DNA of 64,000 nucleotides from Deinococcus sp. JMULE3 (GCF_013337115.1 NZ_SGWE01000004.1:1436001-1500000); one strand, 5' to 3'; shown: positions 43,468 through 53,686, counted from the first letter of the stretch. A program made the numbers and translations. The notes: generated by a model not told the origin, from the letters alone.

Positions 43468-44453
43468 GCCCCAGTGTACGCAGAGTCCGTAGGTCCGGGC
43501 TGGGTCGCGCTGGCGTGGGCGGCGCAGCGTTCGGCCAGCCGGGCGAATTCGGCGCGCAGTTCCGGGGGGCTGTCCACGCGGAAGTCGCAGTCCAGGCCCA
43601 GCAGGAATGCCGCGAAGCCGCTCAGGCCCTCGCGGGTGGTGGTCAGGCGCGTGCCGTGCGCGTCGGAGCGCACCTCCGTACCCCAGGTGGACACCCGGCC
43701 GCGCAGGTCCTCCGGGAGGCAGTCCAGCCACACGCTGATGGCGTAGGTGGGTTTCGGGGCGCGCAGCGTGGAGCGCAGGTACGCGGCCGCGTCGAAGTCG
43801 GGCTCCCTCGTGAAGTGGCGGGCCTGCACGGTCAGGGCACTCATGCGGTCCAGCCGGAACGACCGCCGCGCGCCGCGCAGGTGACAGTGCGCGACGGCGT
43901 ACCAGCGGCCCTCCAGATGCACCACGCGGTGCACGTCCGCGTCGCGGCGGGTCTCGGGGGCGTCGGGGGCGGCGTACGTGAAGGTGACGGTGCAGGCGTC
44001 GCGCACGGCGCGCAGCAGCGCCGCGAGCAGGTGCGCGTCGGTGGGCGCCACCCAGGGGCCGGTGTCGAACTGCACGCTGCCCTCCAGCGCGAGCATGTCG
44101 GCGCGCAGGTCGTGCGGGAGGCTGCGCGACAGTTTCGCGCTGGCGGCCTGCGCGGCAGGGGCCAGGGCGTGCAGGCCCAGGTGGCGCAGGGTCCGCAGGC
44201 CCAGCGCGGCGGCCAGCGCCTCCTCCGGCGTGAACATCAGCGGGGGCAGGCGGAACCCCGCCTTGAGGCGGTACGCGCCGCCCACGCCCCGGCGGCCCTC
44301 GACGGGAATGCCGAGGTCCTGCAGGCGGGCGACGTAGCGCTGCACGGTGCGGGGGCTGACCTCCAGGCGGCGGGCGAGGTCGGCGCCGCTGACCTCCTCG
44401 TGGGCCTGGAGGAGTTCCAGCACGGTCAGTACCCGCATGCTCGGGTCGTACAT
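43464..44453 (-). CDS. WYL-domain transcriptional regulator (YafY type)
   Basis: 329 residues. The N-terminal HTH_11 winged helix (about 5-60: LLQAHEEVSGADLARRLEVSPRTVQRYVARLQ) is followed by a WYL domain whose core reads LEGRWYAVAHC (about 180-190) with the basic RSFRLDRM segment. WYL proteins bind nucleic acid or nucleotide ligands and often govern stress or defence genes. The start follows a TACCCT box by 6 bases. It is divergent from the four-gene DinB cluster (87 bases between starts) and likely controls it, and is coupled to the CDGSH gene. Confidence 0.92.
   Translation of the reverse strand: MYDPSMRVLTVLELLQAHEEVSGADLARRLEVSPRTVQRYVARLQDLGIPVEGRRGVGGAYRLKAGFRLPPLMFTPEEALAAALGLRTLRHLGLHALAPAAQAASAKLSRSLPHDLRADMLALEGSVQFDTGPWVAPTDAHLLAALLRAVRDACTVTFTYAAPDAPETRRDADVHRVVHLEGRWYAVAHCHLRGARRSFRLDRMSALTVQARHFTREPDFDAAAYLRSTLRAPKPTYAISVWLDCLPEDLRGRVSTWGTEVRSDAHGTRLTTTREGLSGFAAFLLGLDCDFRVDSPPELRAEFARLAERCAAHASATQPGPTDSAYTGA
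43473..43478 (-). promoter_or_regulatory. Internal -10 box (TACACT) within the last codons of the WYL gene
   Basis: Five bases before the Fe-S gene ATG. It would give a leaderless transcript in addition to the operon transcript. Confidence 0.4.
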
Positions 44454-44459
44454 GCCTTC

Positions 44460-44465
44460 AGGGTA
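44460..44465 (-). promoter_or_regulatory. -10 box (TACCCT) of the WYL regulator
   Basis: Six bases before the ATG at 44453. Confidence 0.6.
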
Positions 44466-44539
44466 ACTGGAATTGACGTCACATCCTGACGGGAATCCAC
44501 GTTACGCTGGGGGCAGATTCAACCCCAGGAGGTTCCACC

Positions 44540-45031
44540 ATGACCGCACCCGCCGCGTCCGTTCCCGCCGTGTCCCCCGCGCTGTCCATTCCCGACTTCG
44601 TCGCTCACTGGCAGGGGCACCGCGCCCTGACCCGCCGCGTCATCGAGGCCTTCCCCGACGATCAGCTGTTCAGCTTCAGCCTGGGCGGCATGCGGCCCTT
44701 CGGCGCGCAGGCCACCGAGATCCACCTCGTGGACGCCATGACCGTCACCGCCATGCGCAGCGGCGAGTGGCCCGAACCCGACTGGACGAGCGGCCCCACC
44801 GACCGCGCCGGCCTGCTGGCCGCCTGGGATGAGGTGAGCGCCGAACTGGAACAGCACGGCCCGCACACCGACCCCGCCTTCTTCACCCGCATGCACGCGC
44901 TGCCGTGGGGCGAGATGCCCGGCTGGGTCGCCGCGATCTACGCCGTGGACAACGAAATCCACCACCGCGCCCAGGGGTACGTGTCCCTGCGCGCCCTGGG
45001 GATCGAACCGCCCGCCTTCTACGAGCGCTGA
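44540..45031 (+). CDS. DinB-superfamily protein 1
   Basis: 163 residues, a four-helix bundle with metal-site histidines in ATEIHLVDAMT (about 62) and NEIHHRAQGYVSL (about 142-145). DinB/YfiT-like proteins include thiol (bacillithiol/mycothiol) S-transferases and are greatly expanded in Deinococcus. An excellent ribosome site AGGAGG lies 7 bases before the ATG. First of four tandem paralogs divergent from the WYL regulator. Confidence 0.85.
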   Translation: MTAPAASVPAVSPALSIPDFVAHWQGHRALTRRVIEAFPDDQLFSFSLGGMRPFGAQATEIHLVDAMTVTAMRSGEWPEPDWTSGPTDRAGLLAAWDEVSAELEQHGPHTDPAFFTRMHALPWGEMPGWVAAIYAVDNEIHHRAQGYVSLRALGIEPPAFYER

Positions 45032-45034
45032 ACC

Positions 45035-45604
45035 ATGAACCCCGCCACGCTGTACGACCACCTGACCCGGGCGCGGCGCGACCTGCTGGGCACGCTGCGC
45101 GCCGCGCCGGAGGGCGTGCTCCGGTCGCCGCTGCTGCGCGGCGAGCGCTTCCACTCGATGCTGGACCTGCTGGTACACACCGCCGAGGTCGAGGACGGCT
45201 GGATCCACGGGGACTTCCAGGGCCTGCCGATGGTGCAGGACCGCTTCCCGGACATCGGGGCGGGCGCAGCGGGGCCTGATACGACCCTCGGTCTGGACGC
45301 CATCGAGGCGTACTGGCAGGCGGTCGAGGCGGACACCCGCGCTTACCTCGGCCACCTGACGGACGCCGACCTGGAGCGCACCGTCACGCTGGATGACTGG
45401 CCCGAGGGTCACCGGCAGTTCACGCTGAGCGGGCTGGTCTGGCACGTCCTGCTGCATGAGGTGCGGCACACCGCGCAGATCGCCGCGCTACTGCGCACCC
45501 AGGGCGTGAAACCGCCGCAGCTGGACCTGCTGTTCTCCCTGCCCGCGCTGGAGACCGGACGGTCCGCCGCCGCCTTCGTGAACCCACCCCCGGAGGACGC
45601 ATGA
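45035..45604 (+). CDS. DinB-superfamily protein 2
   Basis: 189 residues. Histidines in LLVHTAEVEDGW (about 48) and VLLHEVRHTAQIAALLR (about 139-143) give the usual three-His metal site. It starts 3 bases after the first paralog's stop, so reinitiation is likely. The long C-terminal tail after ALLRTQG is Pro/Ala-rich. The stop overlaps a tiny frame (ATGA). Confidence 0.85.
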   Translation: MNPATLYDHLTRARRDLLGTLRAAPEGVLRSPLLRGERFHSMLDLLVHTAEVEDGWIHGDFQGLPMVQDRFPDIGAGAAGPDTTLGLDAIEAYWQAVEADTRAYLGHLTDADLERTVTLDDWPEGHRQFTLSGLVWHVLLHEVRHTAQIAALLRTQGVKPPQLDLLFSLPALETGRSAAAFVNPPPEDA

Positions 45605-45693
45605 CTCCCGCCGCTTCCCCCATGCCCACGCCGCCCCCAGCTCGCCCCGCGCCGCAGCGACCCGCCACCCGCATCCGCTGCCAGCTGCCGTGA
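45601..45693 (+). CDS. Tiny proline-rich frame bridging DinB 2 and DinB 3
   Basis: 30 codons starting at an ATG overlapping the DinB 2 stop (ATGA) and ending 22 bases before the DinB 3 ATG. The product would be Pro/Ala/Arg-rich and basic with no recognisable fold. It may be a true small protein, a coupling device, or chance in GC-rich DNA. Confidence 0.25.
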   Translation: MTPAASPMPTPPPARPAPQRPATRIRCQLP

Positions 45694-45715
45694 CCCCCAC
45701 CCCCCCGGAGACCAC

Positions 45716-46252
45716 ATGACCGACCTGACCCTGACGCTGGAGGCCTTCGCGCTGAACGCCCGCGTGAACGACTTCCTGATCGGCCGCCTGACCCCGGACG
45801 ACCTGACCCTCTCGGACGGGCGGGGCGGCATGACTGTCGCGCGGATGCTCTCGCATATGGGCGCGTCGCGCGGCGGATGGCTGCTGGAGATGGCACCCGG
45901 GTTCGCGGCGTCCACGCTGGCCCTGACCGGCGGGGAAAACCCGTGGCGCTGGCATACCACCGACCCCGCCCTGCTCCGTGCCATGCTGCGTGCCGGGGAC
46001 GAGGCCGCCCTTCAGGCCGTGCAGGCGCACGCGGCGAGCGGCACCCCGTTCGCCGACCCGCACGGCGCGGGCACCTTCCACACCCGCCCGGCGCTGTTCC
46101 TGACGTACATGACCGTGCACGACGCGGGGCACCGGGGACAGATCGTGACCCTGCTGCGCCACGCCGGCGCCTCGCCAGAGCGTCTGGACGAGCTGGAGGA
46201 CACCTGGGCCATCTGGCGCCGCCCCCTTTCCCTACCCCAGGAGACCGCATGA
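45716..46252 (+). CDS. DinB-superfamily protein 3
   Basis: 178 residues. Histidines in RMLSHMGASRGGWL (about 43) and TVHDAGHRGQIVTLLRHAG (about 137-141, the classical H-x3-H-RGQ). GGAG lies 6 bases before the ATG. Closely similar to DinB 4: both begin MTDLTL and share an NARVND segment, so they are a recent duplication. Confidence 0.88.
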   Translation: MTDLTLTLEAFALNARVNDFLIGRLTPDDLTLSDGRGGMTVARMLSHMGASRGGWLLEMAPGFAASTLALTGGENPWRWHTTDPALLRAMLRAGDEAALQAVQAHAASGTPFADPHGAGTFHTRPALFLTYMTVHDAGHRGQIVTLLRHAGASPERLDELEDTWAIWRRPLSLPQETA

Positions 46253-46770
46253 CCGACCTGACCCTGCTGCTCGAATCCTTCCGCCGCAACGCCCGCGTGA
46301 ACGACACCCTGATCGCTGCCCTGACCCCGGAGGAGTTCGCCCTGACCGACGGGCGCGGCGGGTGGACCGTCGAGCGGCACCTGCGGCACATGGCGACCTT
46401 CCGGGTGGGCTGGCTGTGGAACATGAGCCGCGACCACGCCATGCCGCTCCTGAACCCGGATGAACTGGACGCCGACGGCGACCCGCAGTGGCGCTGGGCG
46501 AACGCGCCCGCCACCGCCCTGCCCGAGGCGCTGGCCGCTGGGGACGCCGCCGCCATTAAGGCTGTGGAGGCGCACCGCGCGTCGGGCGAGCCCTTCGCCG
46601 ACCCCTGGAACGAGGGTACGTACCAGAGCGACCCGGCGCACTTCCTGATGCACACCATCGTGCACGACAGCCATCACCGTGGGCAGGTCATGAGCCTCCT
46701 GCGTCAGGGGGGCCGCACGCCCGAGCAGATGGACGCGCTGGACAGCCACTGGGCGATCTGGCGCGAGTAG
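46249..46770 (+). CDS. DinB-superfamily protein 4
   Basis: 173 residues. Metal-site histidines in ERHLRHMATFRVGWL (about 44-47) and IVHDSHHRGQVMSLLR (about 137-142). The ATG overlaps the DinB 3 stop (ATGA). Shares the MTDLTL start and DGRGG motif with DinB 3. The in-frame region upstream of 46249 is antisense-free readthrough of DinB 3 and not part of the gene. Confidence 0.88.
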   Translation: MTDLTLLLESFRRNARVNDTLIAALTPEEFALTDGRGGWTVERHLRHMATFRVGWLWNMSRDHAMPLLNPDELDADGDPQWRWANAPATALPEALAAGDAAAIKAVEAHRASGEPFADPWNEGTYQSDPAHFLMHTIVHDSHHRGQVMSLLRQGGRTPEQMDALDSHWAIWRE

Positions 46771-46781
46771 GCGCCCGGCGC

Positions 46782-46787
46782 GATACT
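46782..46787 (+). promoter_or_regulatory. -10 box (GATACT) of tsaE
   Basis: Six bases before the ATG at 46794, in the same CGATACTGGGC string as pgeF. Confidence 0.45.
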
Positions 46788-46793
46788 GGGCGC

Positions 46794-47243
46794 ATGAGCG
46801 TCACCCCTCCCCTGCCCCTGAGCCCCGGCGAGTCCCGCGTCCTGCGCGGCCTGAGTGAACAGCAGGCCCTCGGCGCGGCGCTGGCCGGGGCGCTCCCGCC
46901 GGGAAGCGTGCTGTTTCTGGAAGGTGAACTGGGTGCCGGGAAGACCAGCCTCACGCAGGGGCTGGTGGGCGCGTACGGCTTCACCGAGCCGGTCACGAGC
47001 CCCACGTACGCGCTGATGAACGTGTACCCCGCGCCGGGCGGTCAGGTGCTGCACGTGGACGCCTACCGCGTGCGGGACGTGCAGGAACTGTTCGAGATGG
47101 ACCTCGAGGAGCTGGTGCGCGGCAGTCGCGTCAGCGTGATCGAGTGGGGCGAGGGCCTGTACGCCGAGTACCCGGACGCGCCGATCCTGCGTCTGGAGCA
47201 CCAGCCGGACCCGGAGACGCGCCTCGTGACCCGCATTCGCTGA
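46794..47243 (+). CDS. tsaE: tRNA threonylcarbamoyladenosine biosynthesis ATPase TsaE
   Basis: 149 residues. Walker A GELGAGKTSLTQG (about 44-56), the SPTYALMN switch segment (about 68-75), the DAYRV motif (about 88) and IEWGE (about 117-121). ATPase partner of TsaB/TsaD in forming t6A37 on ANN-decoding tRNAs. It follows the DinB cluster but has its own promoter. Confidence 0.95.
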   Translation: MSVTPPLPLSPGESRVLRGLSEQQALGAALAGALPPGSVLFLEGELGAGKTSLTQGLVGAYGFTEPVTSPTYALMNVYPAPGGQVLHVDAYRVRDVQELFEMDLEELVRGSRVSVIEWGEGLYAEYPDAPILRLEHQPDPETRLVTRIR

Positions 47244-47277
47244 GCACCGCGACCCGGAGGGCACCGTGGGCGGGGCG

Positions 47278-47283
47278 TACAGT
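47278..47283 (+). promoter_or_regulatory. -10 box (TACAGT) of the DUF2089 gene
   Basis: Six bases before the ATG at 47290. GGGAGG between could also act as a ribosome site. Confidence 0.55.
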
Positions 47284-47289
47284 GGGAGG

Positions 47290-47643
47290 ATGCGGCCCCT
47301 GCCCCTCCCCTTCCCCGACGAGACCGAGTCCCCGCTGGTGACCGAGCTGCGCTTCCCGACGAGTGGCGTGACGGTGCGCGGCGTGTTCGAACTGAACGAG
47401 TTCGCGGTCCTCACGCCGGACAACCTGGAGTTCCTGCGGCTGTACATCCGCGTGCGCGGCAACCTGAAGGAGGTCGAGCGGGTCCTGGGCATCAGCTACC
47501 CCACGGTCCGGGCGCGCTTCGACACGCTGCTGCGCGCCATCGGCTACGAACCCGAGCAGGCCGACCCGCAGGCCGAGGTGCTCGCCAGCCTGGAACGCGG
47601 CGAGATCACCCCCGACGAGGCCGCCCGCAAACTGCGCCGCTGA
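47290..47643 (+). CDS. DUF2089-family protein
   Basis: 117 residues, cytosolic. The core FAVLTPDNLEFLRLYIRVRGNLKEVERVLGISYPTVRARFDTLL (about 40-83) contains a helix-turn-helix, and the C-terminal LERGEITPDEAARKLR helix pair is typical. The usual N-terminal zinc ribbon of DUF2089 proteins is absent: there is no cysteine. A DNA-binding role is inferred from the HTH. A more upstream ATG at 47266 lies before the -10 box and is rejected. Confidence 0.82.
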   Translation: MRPLPLPFPDETESPLVTELRFPTSGVTVRGVFELNEFAVLTPDNLEFLRLYIRVRGNLKEVERVLGISYPTVRARFDTLLRAIGYEPEQADPQAEVLASLERGEITPDEAARKLRR

Positions 47644-47702
47644 GCGGGGACACTGGGCTGTGAAGGGGCGGCCAGCGCGGCGCCCACACCCCACACCCAT
47701 TT

Positions 47703-47834
47703 CACGGATTCCGTTTGTTTCGTTGGCACATCGGAAGATCACCGATCTGCCAACTCCACGTCCGGAACCCGCTTCACTCCTTCTCGCATCCGCTCGGGTT
47801 GAAAGATTTTGCAAACCTTTCAACCGGAGTCGAT
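47703..47834 (+). repeat. R1 repeat, copy 4
   Basis: The first hairpin is ATCGG/CCGAT here, changed in both arms relative to copies 1 and 3. The second hairpin GGTTGAAAG/CTTTCAACC is unchanged. It lies between convergent genes and ends at the stop codon of the CsaA-like gene. Confidence 0.8.
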
Positions 47835-47835
47835 A

Positions 47836-48195
47836 TCAGAACACCTTGCTGCCCAGTTTCGCGGCGTGCAGCGGGACCAGGGGGGTGGCGTCGCCGCTGG
47901 GCGCGCCGGGCAGCTGCACGCCCAGGATCAGCACCTCGGACACGCTGTCCCCGACGGGGCGGGGCTCGAAGTTCAGGACGCCCAGCACCTGCACGCCGAT
48001 CAGTTCTTCCGGCGTGTGCCCGGTGAAGCGCCCCACACTGACGCGCGTGCCGTACTTCCCGAAGTCGACGGTCAGGCGGTAGGCGGGCTTGGGGGTGCCG
48101 GGGGCGGGTTCGGCGTTCAGGACGCGGCCCAGGCGGATGTCGAGCAGGTCGAGGCTCTGGGCCGGGCTGACGGTGGGTTTGAGGTCGGTCGCCAT
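47836..48195 (-). CDS. csaA: CsaA-like tRNA-binding (OB-fold) protein
   Basis: 119 residues. DIRLGRVLNAEP (about 19-30), VDFGKYGTRVSVG (about 44-56) and GVQVLGVLNFEPRPVG (about 67-82) with FTGHTPEEL between form the EMAP/CsaA OB-fold. Bacillus CsaA is a dimeric, chaperone-like, peptide- and tRNA-binding protein that assists secretion. Note that E. coli YgjH-type relatives are simply tRNA-binding. The ATG at 48195 starts homology; the frame is open upstream. I could not place a promoter. It lies 13 bases downstream of the acetyltransferase gene, so probably co-transcribed. Confidence 0.85.
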   Translation of the reverse strand: MATDLKPTVSPAQSLDLLDIRLGRVLNAEPAPGTPKPAYRLTVDFGKYGTRVSVGRFTGHTPEELIGVQVLGVLNFEPRPVGDSVSEVLILGVQLPGAPSGDATPLVPLHAAKLGSKVF

Positions 48196-48208
48196 GAGGC
48201 CGAGCCTG

Positions 48209-48739
48209 TCACGTGGGCGCACCCACGAGGGGCGTGAGGTCTGACCAGCCCATGCGGAGTTCACGCAGGGCGCCGTCCTGTTTCTCGCCGCACTCGTGGG
48301 CGCCCTGGCGGGCGTACCAGTGGCGGGTGGGGTTGGTGTCCAGCACCCACAGGGCGAGGCTGGCCGCGCCGCGCGCCTGCATGGCCTGCGCCGCCTGCCG
48401 CAGCAGGTCACGCCCGGTACCTGCGCCCTGCGCGGCTTTCAGGCTGTAGAGGGTGAAGAGTTCCGCGTCGAAGTCCGGGTGGTCACGCGGGACCCCGGCG
48501 GACGCGAAGGCCACGATTCCGGAGGCGTCCTCGGCGACGAGCACCACGTCCTGCCCGGCCGCGATGTTGCCCGTCCAGAACGCGGCGCGCTGCGCCTGCA
48601 TGTCGGGGCTGGTCATGCGGTCCAGGAAGTCGGCGGGGATCAGGCCCGCGTACGTGTCCCGCCAGCTCTGGACGTGCACGGCGGCGATGCCGGGGGCGTC
48701 GGCGGGCGTGGCGGCGCGGATCAGGGGCGTGCGGGACAT
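48209..48739 (-). CDS. GNAT-family N-acetyltransferase
   Basis: 176 residues. The N-terminal IRAATPADAPGIAAVHVQSWRDTYAG (about 7-32) and acetyl-CoA loop AAQGAGTGRDLLRQA (about 102-116) are standard, with a late WYARQGAHECGE segment. The substrate is unknown. The ATG at 48739 follows a TATGCT box by 5 bases. Confidence 0.9.
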   Translation of the reverse strand: MSRTPLIRAATPADAPGIAAVHVQSWRDTYAGLIPADFLDRMTSPDMQAQRAAFWTGNIAAGQDVVLVAEDASGIVAFASAGVPRDHPDFDAELFTLYSLKAAQGAGTGRDLLRQAAQAMQARGAASLALWVLDTNPTRHWYARQGAHECGEKQDGALRELRMGWSDLTPLVGAPT

Positions 48740-48744
48740 ACGGC

Positions 48745-48750
48745 AGCATA
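48745..48750 (-). promoter_or_regulatory. -10 box (TATGCT) of the acetyltransferase gene
   Basis: Five bases before the ATG, directly behind the crp terminator hairpin. Confidence 0.45.
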
Positions 48751-48754
48751 AATG

Positions 48755-48778
48755 TGCGCCGCCCCGGAAGGCGGCGCA
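48755..48778 (-). terminator. Terminator of the Crp/Fnr gene
   Basis: Nine-bp perfect arms TGCGCCGCC/GGCGGCGCA followed on the minus strand by CATTTAT. Confidence 0.7.
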
Positions 48779-48799
48779 GCTGCGGCGGGCGAACCCGGC

Positions 48800-49495
<696 letters not shown>

Positions 49496-49606
49496 GATTC
49501 TTCACACCATACCCGAAATGTCGCGTGGGGGCGGCACGCGCCGCTGCGGCCCCCCAGGTGGCGGGGGTGCAGCGGCGGAATGGAGTGGAATGGAGATGGG
49601 GCACAC

Positions 49607-49635
49607 ATGACATTCGCCCCCGGAAGTTTTATACT
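49607..49635 (+). promoter_or_regulatory. Sigma-70-type promoter of the acyl-CoA dehydrogenase gene
   Basis: -35 ATGACA (49607-49612), 17-base spacer, -10 TATACT (49630-49635). The roughly 58-base leader contains AACTAACAGTGCCGGGTT and a strong ribosome site. The cleanest -35/-10 pair in the window. Confidence 0.75.
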
Positions 49636-49700
49636 CGGTTCAACTAACAGTGCCGGGTTGTGTCCACCAGCGGACGAACCCCCACCAAGGAGGACACAGA

Positions 49701-51536
<1,836 letters not shown>

Positions 51537-51550
51537 CCCCCAGCATTCCG

Positions 51551-51585
51551 GTCGCCCCCACCCGCGTGAAGCAGGTGGGGGCGAC
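51551..51585 (+). terminator. Terminator of the acyl-CoA dehydrogenase gene
   Basis: Arms GTCGCCCCCACC/GGTGGGGGCGAC followed by TTCT, 14 bases past the stop. Confidence 0.8.
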
Positions 51586-51591
51586 TTCTGA

Positions 51592-51724
51592 TACGGACTC
51601 CGTTTGTTTCGCTGACAATCCGGAACCACACCGGGTTGCCAACTCCACGACCGGAACCCGTTTCGCTCCTTCTCGCATCCGCTCGGGTTGAAAGATTTTG
51701 CAAACCTTTCAACCGGAGTCCGGA
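51592..51724 (+). repeat. R1 repeat, copy 5
   Basis: 133 bp like copy 1. Ends TACGGACTCCGTTTG and CAACCGGAGTCCGGA, first hairpin CAATCCGG/CCGGGTTG (one G-T pair), second hairpin perfect. Directly follows the terminator. Confidence 0.85.
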
Positions 51725-51825
51725 TGATTGAACCTTCCGGAACCCAGGGGCCGTATCACAGGCAGCGAGGGACCACCCGGCCCGAGCCACCCCACGTCCG
51801 GGCGTACCCGCCCAGGAGGACCCCT

Positions 51826-52458
51826 GTGAACCGATCAGTCATTGGCCGCCCGGCGGCCAGTGCGGCGGCCCTGTTGCCCCGCCGCGCCCCACCCCACTGG
51901 ACCCGGCCCGCGCTGCTGAGCGCCACACTGCTGAGTGCCACACTGCTGAGTGCCACGCTGCTGGCCGGAGCGCAGGGCGCCGTGCGCGCCTCGGACGCCA
52001 GCGTCACGTTCGCTTACCGCGTCACGCTGATCCCCGTCACGGGCAGCGTCAACGCCCTGAGCAGCAGCGGCACCCTGGACTTCACGGACCTGCAGGCCAC
52101 CCGCGCGACCGTCCGCGTGGACCTCGGATCACTGAAGACCGGCATCGCGCTGCGCGACCAGCACGCCCGCGAGGCCCTCGGCGCGGCCGAGCACCCCACC
52201 GCGACGTTCACCCTGAACCGCTTCGACGGCCCCACCCGGATCACCGCCGGGCAGACCGTCACGGGCGACGCCAGCGGCAGCTTCACGCTGAACGGCGTCA
52301 CGCGGCCCCTGCGTGCCCCCGTCACCCTGACCCGCAGCGGCGAGCGGCTGAACGTCCGTTCCGCGTTCACGCTGCGCCCGCAGGAGTACGGCGTGAACGT
52401 GCGCGGCGCCGACCAGACGACCAGCGTCACCGTGAACTTCACCCTCGGCGCCCCCTGA
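51826..52458 (+). CDS. YceI-family periplasmic lipid-binding protein
   Basis: 210 residues. A long N-terminal region with a twice-repeated LLSATLLSATLLSATLLAG hydrophobic core and AGA-Q cleavage region serves as signal peptide. The mature YceI beta-barrel has TGSVNALSSSGTLDFTDLQA, ALRDQHAREALGAAEHPTATFTL and the GVTRPLRAPVTL end motif. YceI lipocalin-like proteins bind isoprenoids such as polyprenyl chains or quinones. GGAGG lies 6 bases before a GTG start. Probable operon with the DM13 lipoprotein 50 bases on. Confidence 0.88.
   Translation: MNRSVIGRPAASAAALLPRRAPPHWTRPALLSATLLSATLLSATLLAGAQGAVRASDASVTFAYRVTLIPVTGSVNALSSSGTLDFTDLQATRATVRVDLGSLKTGIALRDQHAREALGAAEHPTATFTLNRFDGPTRITAGQTVTGDASGSFTLNGVTRPLRAPVTLTRSGERLNVRSAFTLRPQEYGVNVRGADQTTSVTVNFTLGAP
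51913..51957 (+). repeat. Three tandem 15-bp repeats in the YceI signal peptide
   Basis: CTGCTGAGYGCCACR three times in a row (51913, 51928, 51943), encoding LLSAT three times in the hydrophobic core. Unit length is a multiple of three, so copy number could change without frameshift. Confidence 0.8.
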
Positions 52459-52508
52459 CCCGGCCCTCCCCCTCTCGCCCGCCCCACCTGCCCACAAGGA
52501 GAACCGAC

Positions 52509-53054
52509 ATGACCCTGACCCGCACCGCGCCCCTGCTGCTGACCGCCCTGATCACCCTGACCGGCTGCCGCGCCACCATGCAGGGCACCCACGACATGCA
52601 GGGCACCCACGCCATGAGCGGCGGACCCGAGATGACCGCAGGCGCCATGACCAAAGACACCATGAGTGGCGGCAGCGTGAGCGGCGACAGCATGATGAAA
52701 GGCGAGGCGATGATGAAGGCCGCGCTGAGCGGCACGTTCCGCGCGCTGCACGCCCCCACCAGCGGCAGCGTCCGCCTGGGCCACGACGCGGCGGGCCGCG
52801 TGACCGTCACGATCACCGACCTGAAGACCGAGCCCGCCCCGGACCTGCACGTCTGGCTGCTGCCCGCCGGGCCGGTCACCGACACGCCGGCGCTGCGCGA
52901 CGCGAACTACGTGGACCTGGGGACCATCGAGACCAGTGTCACCAGCCGCACCCTGACCGTCCCGGACGGCGTGAACGTGGACGGGTACACCAACGTGGTC
53001 CTGTGGTGCGACCAGTTCAGCGTCGCGTTCGCCGTCGCCGCCCTGAACCCCTGA
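52509..53054 (+). CDS. DM13-domain lipoprotein
   Basis: 181 residues. Lipoprotein signal with lipobox LTGC (cysteine 19-20), a 45-residue Met/Gly/His/Thr-rich linker with repeats such as MQGTH (possible metal-binding), then a DM13 domain (about 75-181: GTFRALHAPTSGSVRL, LHVWLLPAG, NVDGYTNVVLWCDQFSVAF) with the family's conserved cysteine. DM13 is a predicted redox domain. Strong AAGGAG ribosome site. Pairs with YceI; the two may handle an electron carrier at the cell envelope. Confidence 0.85.
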   Translation: MTLTRTAPLLLTALITLTGCRATMQGTHDMQGTHAMSGGPEMTAGAMTKDTMSGGSVSGDSMMKGEAMMKAALSGTFRALHAPTSGSVRLGHDAAGRVTVTITDLKTEPAPDLHVWLLPAGPVTDTPALRDANYVDLGTIETSVTSRTLTVPDGVNVDGYTNVVLWCDQFSVAFAVAALNP

Positions 53055-53078
53055 CCGGCGCCGACGGGACCCGCCCGC

Positions 53079-53084
53079 TATCCT
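53079..53084 (+). promoter_or_regulatory. -10 box (TATCCT) of the peroxiredoxin gene
   Basis: Seven bases before the ATG at 53092, with no ribosome site. Confidence 0.6.
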
Positions 53085-53091
53085 GCCGGGC

Positions 53092-53652
53092 ATGACCGAC
53101 CCGCATGTCCTCCCGGCTGACCTGCCCGTCCCCACTGATGACGGGGCGTGCGCGCACCTGCCCGGCCTGCGCTGGCCCGCGCAGGCGCTGCCCGGCACGG
53201 ACGGCGCGGCCCATGACCTGTCGGTCCTGCCGGGGCGGACGGTGGTGTACGCGTACCCGAAGACGGCGCGGCCGGATCAGGCTATGCTGGAGGACTGGGA
53301 CGTGATTCCTGGCGCGAGGGGCTGCACCCCGCAGTCGTGCGCGTTCCGGGATCATCACGCGGAGCTGCGGGCGGCGGGCGCGCGGGTGTTCGGCCTGAGC
53401 GTGCAGGACACGGCGTACCAGCGGGAGGCGGCGGGGCGGCTGCACCTGCCGTTCCCGCTGCTGTCCGACGTGGCGGGCGCGGTGCGCGGCGCCCTGCGCC
53501 TGCCGACCTTCCACGCGGGCGGCGAGGACCTGCTGCGGCGCGTGACGCTGATCGTGCGGGACGGCGTGATCGAGCAGGTGTTCTATCCGGTGTTCCCGCC
53601 GGACCGCAGCGCGCAGGACGTGCTGGACTGGCTGGCCGCGCACCCCGGCTGA
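53092..53652 (+). CDS. PrxQ/BCP-type peroxiredoxin
   Basis: 186 residues, thioredoxin fold, reduces hydroperoxides. The peroxidatic and resolving cysteines are in GARGCTPQSCAFRD (about 75-88) as C-x4-C, the PrxQ arrangement. The segment preceding it, YPKTARPDQAMLEDWDVIP, is longer than usual, and the family's FYPxxxTPGCT motif is altered (GCTPQ after a roughly 15-residue insertion). No signal peptide. Confidence 0.88.
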   Translation: MTDPHVLPADLPVPTDDGACAHLPGLRWPAQALPGTDGAAHDLSVLPGRTVVYAYPKTARPDQAMLEDWDVIPGARGCTPQSCAFRDHHAELRAAGARVFGLSVQDTAYQREAAGRLHLPFPLLSDVAGAVRGALRLPTFHAGGEDLLRRVTLIVRDGVIEQVFYPVFPPDRSAQDVLDWLAAHPG

Positions 53653-53686
53653 CCGACCGGGGCTGACCGGGTGACGGGCTGGCAGG

